DNA from: RGDT01 sp964630925
GTDB taxonomy: Bacteria > Planctomycetota > Planctomycetia > Gemmatales > Gemmataceae
Reading direction: 5' to 3'
DNA length: 64,000 nucleotides
Assembly (NCBI GenBank): GCA_964630925.1
Contig: CAZVZK010000003.1
Coordinates: 62,001 to 126,000 of the forward strand
In this document: piece by piece, positions 61,091 through 64,000 of the stretch
Layout: the number at the start of each line of letters is the position of its first letter
Numbering within the stretch: the first letter of the stretch is position 1
Notes under the pieces: model-generated
The model's input: the letters and a program-made list of their open reading frames with translations, nothing else
What the model was told of the DNA's origin: nothing
The model's database searches: none
Program-made: the position numbers and the translations under genes

Positions 61091-61534
61091 TTAGTACTCC
61101 ACGTCCGGCGCCGATGGCTCCAACGCGACGATGAGCAGCCGATCCAATTGTACCGACTCGCTCTCACCCGTGAACACGACGGCGTGGCTGCCGTTCGGCG
61201 CGAGGGCGAGCCATTCTGGGTGCGGGATGGGGAAGACGCGGCCATCAGCGAGCCGCAGCCGGAAGGGGGCAAAGGGCCGGGCGCGGATCGCGGCCCGGAG
61301 AGTGTCCGGGTTGATGGCGGCGCTCGGGTCGAGCGGCTCCACCGCCGCCGCCTCGCTCGGGTCGATGAAGGCTGGTCCACCGTCGGGCTTGGCCACCACC
61401 CCGGTCAAGCCCTTGCCGCCCATCGCCATCCAGCCAACATCGGGCACCACGAATGTCCGCCCATCGTTCATTCGCAGGATGAATGGCTTGAACGGCTGGG
61501 CACGCAAGCGGGCGCGTATCTCATCGACGATCAT
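61091..61534 (-). CDS. Double-unit 'PFxPF' family protein
   Basis: This 147-residue protein contains two copies of the family unit (RAQPFKPFILRMNDGRTFVV near the N-terminus; RARPFAPFRLRLADGRVFPI near residue 85), an internal duplication. It is close to the genes at 60792 and 17108. Its function is unknown. It lies three bases downstream of the ferredoxin-like gene. Confidence 0.72.
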   Translation of the reverse strand: MIVDEIRARLRAQPFKPFILRMNDGRTFVVPDVGWMAMGGKGLTGVVAKPDGGPAFIDPSEAAAVEPLDPSAAINPDTLRAAIRARPFAPFRLRLADGRVFPIPHPEWLALAPNGSHAVVFTGESESVQLDRLLIVALEPSAPDVEY

Positions 61535-61537
61535 GGC

Positions 61538-62530
61538 TCAGATCTCCAGCGCGTCGAGCTGGTCCATGAGTTTATCCAGGTCGTCCTTCGGCCCCGCGGG
61601 CTTCTCCGCCTGACGCTTCGGGATGCCGACCGTCAGGCCCACCGCCTGCCTGCCGTCCTTGACCAGCTCGCCGTCGCGCTCCGCCGCCGCCATCAGCAAC
61701 GCGTCGCCGCCCCCGAACAGTTTCGTCAGGTCGATCTTCAGTCCGCTCGGCCCCGCCACCGGCGCCCCGGCGATGGCCGGCGTCTTGTGGTCGGGGAACA
61801 TGATGGCGTGCTCGGGGCACACCCGGCTGCACGCGGGGCAGCCCTTCTTGCACGAGTCCTGGTTCTCCACCACCAGCCGGTCGAGCGTATCGACGCCGTA
61901 GACGCCGAACAGGCAGAAGTCGAGGCACTCCATGCAGTTCGTACACCGGCTGTAGTCGATCACCGGGTACCAGCGCCGCCCCGTCGGCGCGAGGAGCTGC
62001 TCCGCCGTGAACGTCCGCTCGTCCGCGGGTTTGACCGCGATGCCGAGCTGCACCAGGGCCGGCGGGCGCGGCTTCGCCTCGCGCCGGGCGGCGCACTCGG
62101 CGGCGATGCGTTTGACCTCCTCGACGTAGACGCGATGGTCGGTGTGGTCGCGCAGGTCGAGCGTGTAGATGTGCCGGTCCGGCACGTCCACGGGGCCGAT
62201 GCCCCTGGCCGGCGCCGGCTCGCCCTCGTCCTCGTCGGGCTTCGTGGCGATGCGGTTCTCGCCGTAATGCCCCTTGATGCCGGCGCGGTCGAGGAGCCAG
62301 AAGGCGGCGCGCGGGAACATCCACGTCAGGACCACCATGTCGCCGCGGACGCCTTCGAGGAACAGGCGGCCGGTGTGGTCGGCGCCCATGTCGTAGAGGC
62401 TGGGGACGATGGACACGTCGAGGCCTGGCTCCAGGATGAGCGCCGCCGTCACGCTCTCTTCCAGGGCGCGTTTGGCCGGGTTCTTGCTCTGCGCCTGGCT
62501 CAGGACGACCGTCAAACGGTTGCGCGACAT
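61538..62530 (-). CDS. 4Fe-4S ferredoxin-type protein
   Basis: This 330-residue protein has two iron-sulfur binding motifs, CTNCMECLDFC and CKKGCPACSRVCP, about residues 200-235, typical of two-cluster ferredoxin domains. An N-terminal part with VLSQAQSKNPAKRALEESVT and a central region with the APTGRRWYPVIDYSRC segment surround it. The C-terminus is Lys-rich. It probably moves electrons to an unknown partner. It is divergent from the membrane protein gene at 62723. Confidence 0.8.
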   Translation of the reverse strand: MSRNRLTVVLSQAQSKNPAKRALEESVTAALILEPGLDVSIVPSLYDMGADHTGRLFLEGVRGDMVVLTWMFPRAAFWLLDRAGIKGHYGENRIATKPDEDEGEPAPARGIGPVDVPDRHIYTLDLRDHTDHRVYVEEVKRIAAECAARREAKPRPPALVQLGIAVKPADERTFTAEQLLAPTGRRWYPVIDYSRCTNCMECLDFCLFGVYGVDTLDRLVVENQDSCKKGCPACSRVCPEHAIMFPDHKTPAIAGAPVAGPSGLKIDLTKLFGGGDALLMAAAERDGELVKDGRQAVGLTVGIPKRQAEKPAGPKDDLDKLMDQLDALEI

Positions 62531-62722
62531 CTGCCCTCACCCCTCGCTCTCGGCGTTGGACTTCATGGGCATCATACGATGTGGAGGCCCGGATTGGAGA
62601 TGGACGCCACCCGCACAATCCCCCCCGACCTGTTCGCCCGGCCCCTCCGCGTCGGCTATACTACCTTTGAGGAACCATTCCCCGTCCCGGCGCGTCGATG
62701 TGCATGAGGGAGGCCCCACGGG

Positions 62723-64000
62723 ATGAGCCACCGGGCGAGCCGAGTCTGGACGGCCCTGCACGCACTCTGCGTGGCCGCCCTCCTCGCGCCCCTCGCGTCC
62801 GCCGCCGGCCCCCCGGCCGAACAGCCGCCTGAGCCGGGCCCGCCGCTCTTCCGCCCCGAAGCCGTCGAGGCCGCCAACGCCGCCCGCTGGGCCGGCTCCA
62901 CCTTCGGCGTCCTCACGCCGCGCACCGCCGGCTTCACCGCCCTCGCCGTCGTCTACGGCGGGCACGACGAGCGCGTCCGCGCCTGGGAATTGCTCGGGCC
63001 GCTCACCAGCCGCGACTCGCGCATCGCCACGGGCGCCGCCGGCCTCGCCCTAAGAGGGATCTCCACCGACGGCACGGGCCCCCTCTCCGGCGCCGCCGGC
63101 ATCCTCGCCGGGCACCACTTCAACTGCTGGGCCGTTCAGGACATCACGCGCTTCCGCCCCCTGCCGCGCGACTGGCTCCGCGTCGTCGAGGACAAATCGC
63201 CCATCAACCTCGGGAAGGACGAGGCCACCATCTACGGCCGCGTCCTCGGCCTCGTCCAGCACACGGCCCAGGCCACGCTCGCTGGGGCGGCACGCTCCGA
63301 CATCACCCCCGGCCAGCTCGTCGCCGACCCGGCGTTCTACCGCGGCGAGGTGTTCGAGGGCGAGGGCACCCTCCGCCGCATCATCCGCCATCGCCCCACA
63401 CCGGAGGCCGCCGACGAGGGCGTCAACGCCATCTACGAGGCGTGGGTCTTCCCCGACACGATGGGCGGCCAGCCCGTCTGTTTCGTCTTCACCGACTGGC
63501 CCGCCGGCCTGCCGCGCTCCGTCCTGGGCAAGGAGAAGCTCGACGGCACGACCAAGGTCCGCTACGCGGGCTACTTCTTCAAGACCCTCGGCTACAGCAC
63601 CAAGGACCGCGACCAGCGCGAGAAGTACGCCCCGTTCCTCATCGGCAACACCCTCGTCATCCCCGCCAGGGGCGACACGCCCGCGCGGGAGAACGTCGCC
63701 GCCTGGGTCAAGCCGATCCTCTACGCCGTCCCCATCGTCTTCGTCGGCCTGATCTTCCTCGTCGTCGGCATGACCTACTGGCTCCGCCGCACCGACGCCA
63801 CCCTGCAGAAGCGCCTGCTGGCGGCCCGCACCGGCGAATGGGTGCCGCCGCCCCCTGACGCCCTGCCGATGGCCGCCCCCGTCGCCGCCGTGCCGGCGGC
63901 GAAGCCCGTGGCCCGTGCCGGGTTCCCGCAGAGGACGAACCTCCCCGCGCGTGGTGGCGCGGGCCGAGGCGATTCTTCCCCGTCCAGTGAAGGCAGCCCC
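62723..64000 (+). CDS. Hypothetical membrane protein, cut by the window edge
   Basis: The open frame starts at ATG 62723 after a GAGGGAGG site and runs past the right edge (426 codons visible). It starts with a signal-like stretch (VWTALHALCVAALLAPLASA) and has one membrane span (ILYAVPIVFVGLIFLVVGMT, about residue 340). The part in between includes the repeated pattern GTKVRYAGYFFKTLGYSTKD and INAIYEAW-type strands. The family is not recognised; it resembles other planctomycete membrane proteins of unknown role. Confidence 0.75.
   Translation, partial: MSHRASRVWTALHALCVAALLAPLASAAGPPAEQPPEPGPPLFRPEAVEAANAARWAGSTFGVLTPRTAGFTALAVVYGGHDERVRAWELLGPLTSRDSRIATGAAGLALRGISTDGTGPLSGAAGILAGHHFNCWAVQDITRFRPLPRDWLRVVEDKSPINLGKDEATIYGRVLGLVQHTAQATLAGAARSDITPGQLVADPAFYRGEVFEGEGTLRRIIRHRPTPEAADEGVNAIYEAWVFPDTMGGQPVCFVFTDWPAGLPRSVLGKEKLDGTTKVRYAGYFFKTLGYSTKDRDQREKYAPFLIGNTLVIPARGDTPARENVAAWVKPILYAVPIVFVGLIFLVVGMTYWLRRTDATLQKRLLAARTGEWVPPPPDALPMAAPVAAVPAAKPVARAGFPQRTNLPARGGAGRGDSSPSSEGSP

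Noticed and set aside
62657..62662. TATACT as -10 element upstream of the last gene
   Set aside because: No -35 or extended -10 signal is present, and short matches are common by chance.

Overview
The window is very GC-rich bacterial DNA. Its gene families point to a planctomycete of the family Gemmataceae: a TIGR02996-type domain fused to leucine-rich repeats, a DUF1559 prepilin-like protein, three large Ser/Thr kinases of which two are paired with ECF sigma factors, giant TPR-CHAT proteins, many WD40 proteins, the uncharacterised 'FACHCCRR...ERFADGLAT' family and two DUF4058 proteins. This assignment is an inference from family content. I saw no rRNA, tRNA, CRISPR array, transposase or phage gene.

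Layout. 0-7.3 kb: surface-sugar genes (methyltransferase, GT2) on the minus strand, a membrane hydrolase-like gene and a TerB-like gene on plus, a frameshifted gene, a HELAH putative metalloprotease and a membrane Ser/Thr kinase. 7.3-14 kb: a tight minus-strand run with hemB, a nucleotidyltransferase-like gene, an aminotransferase, an isochorismatase-fold hydrolase and a TIGR02996-LRR protein, preceded by two tandem copies of a two-gene HNH module. 14-25 kb: DUF4058, Gfo/Idh oxidoreductase, a SecD-head-like protein, a redoxin/cytochrome c/copper-monooxygenase fusion, a sigma54 response regulator and a TPR-CHAT protein. 24-38 kb: a DUF1559 prepilin with an AT-rich insert, a lipoprotein, an ECF sigma/kinase-WD40 pair, a truncated TPR gene, a TPR-CHAT protein with 19 repeats, and a betaine-type ABC importer. 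38-43 kb: an RRM RNA-binding protein with a recognisable extended -10 promoter, a GntR/FadR regulator with a 16-bp palindrome, DUF427, a second DUF4058, a PfkB kinase and a GCS2-type ligase. 43-58 kb: ECF sigma and anti-sigma-type kinase, then a minus-strand run from about 57.8 to 46.2 kb holding a propeller-phosphoesterase, seven tandem single-domain WD40 paralogues, a beta-rich protein, a radical SAM/SPASM enzyme and an FGE-like protein. 58-64 kb: a Gemmataceae-type protein, a squalene-hopene-cyclase-like enzyme, small 'PFxPF' proteins, a ferredoxin-like protein and a truncated membrane protein.

How the genes may work together. Signal transduction dominates: two ECF sigma/kinase pairs, a sigma54 activator and several propeller scaffolds. 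The best candidate for an undescribed system is the run at 46-58 kb, where a radical SAM enzyme and an FGE-like protein are coupled to seven WD40 genes that share a nearly invariant C-terminus but vary in the N-terminal and middle parts. Second is the duplicated HNH module at 12.0-13.8 kb. The window also shows repeated duplication and decay: leftover ends of TPR-CHAT and oxidoreductase genes, tandem modules and intergenic inverted repeats.
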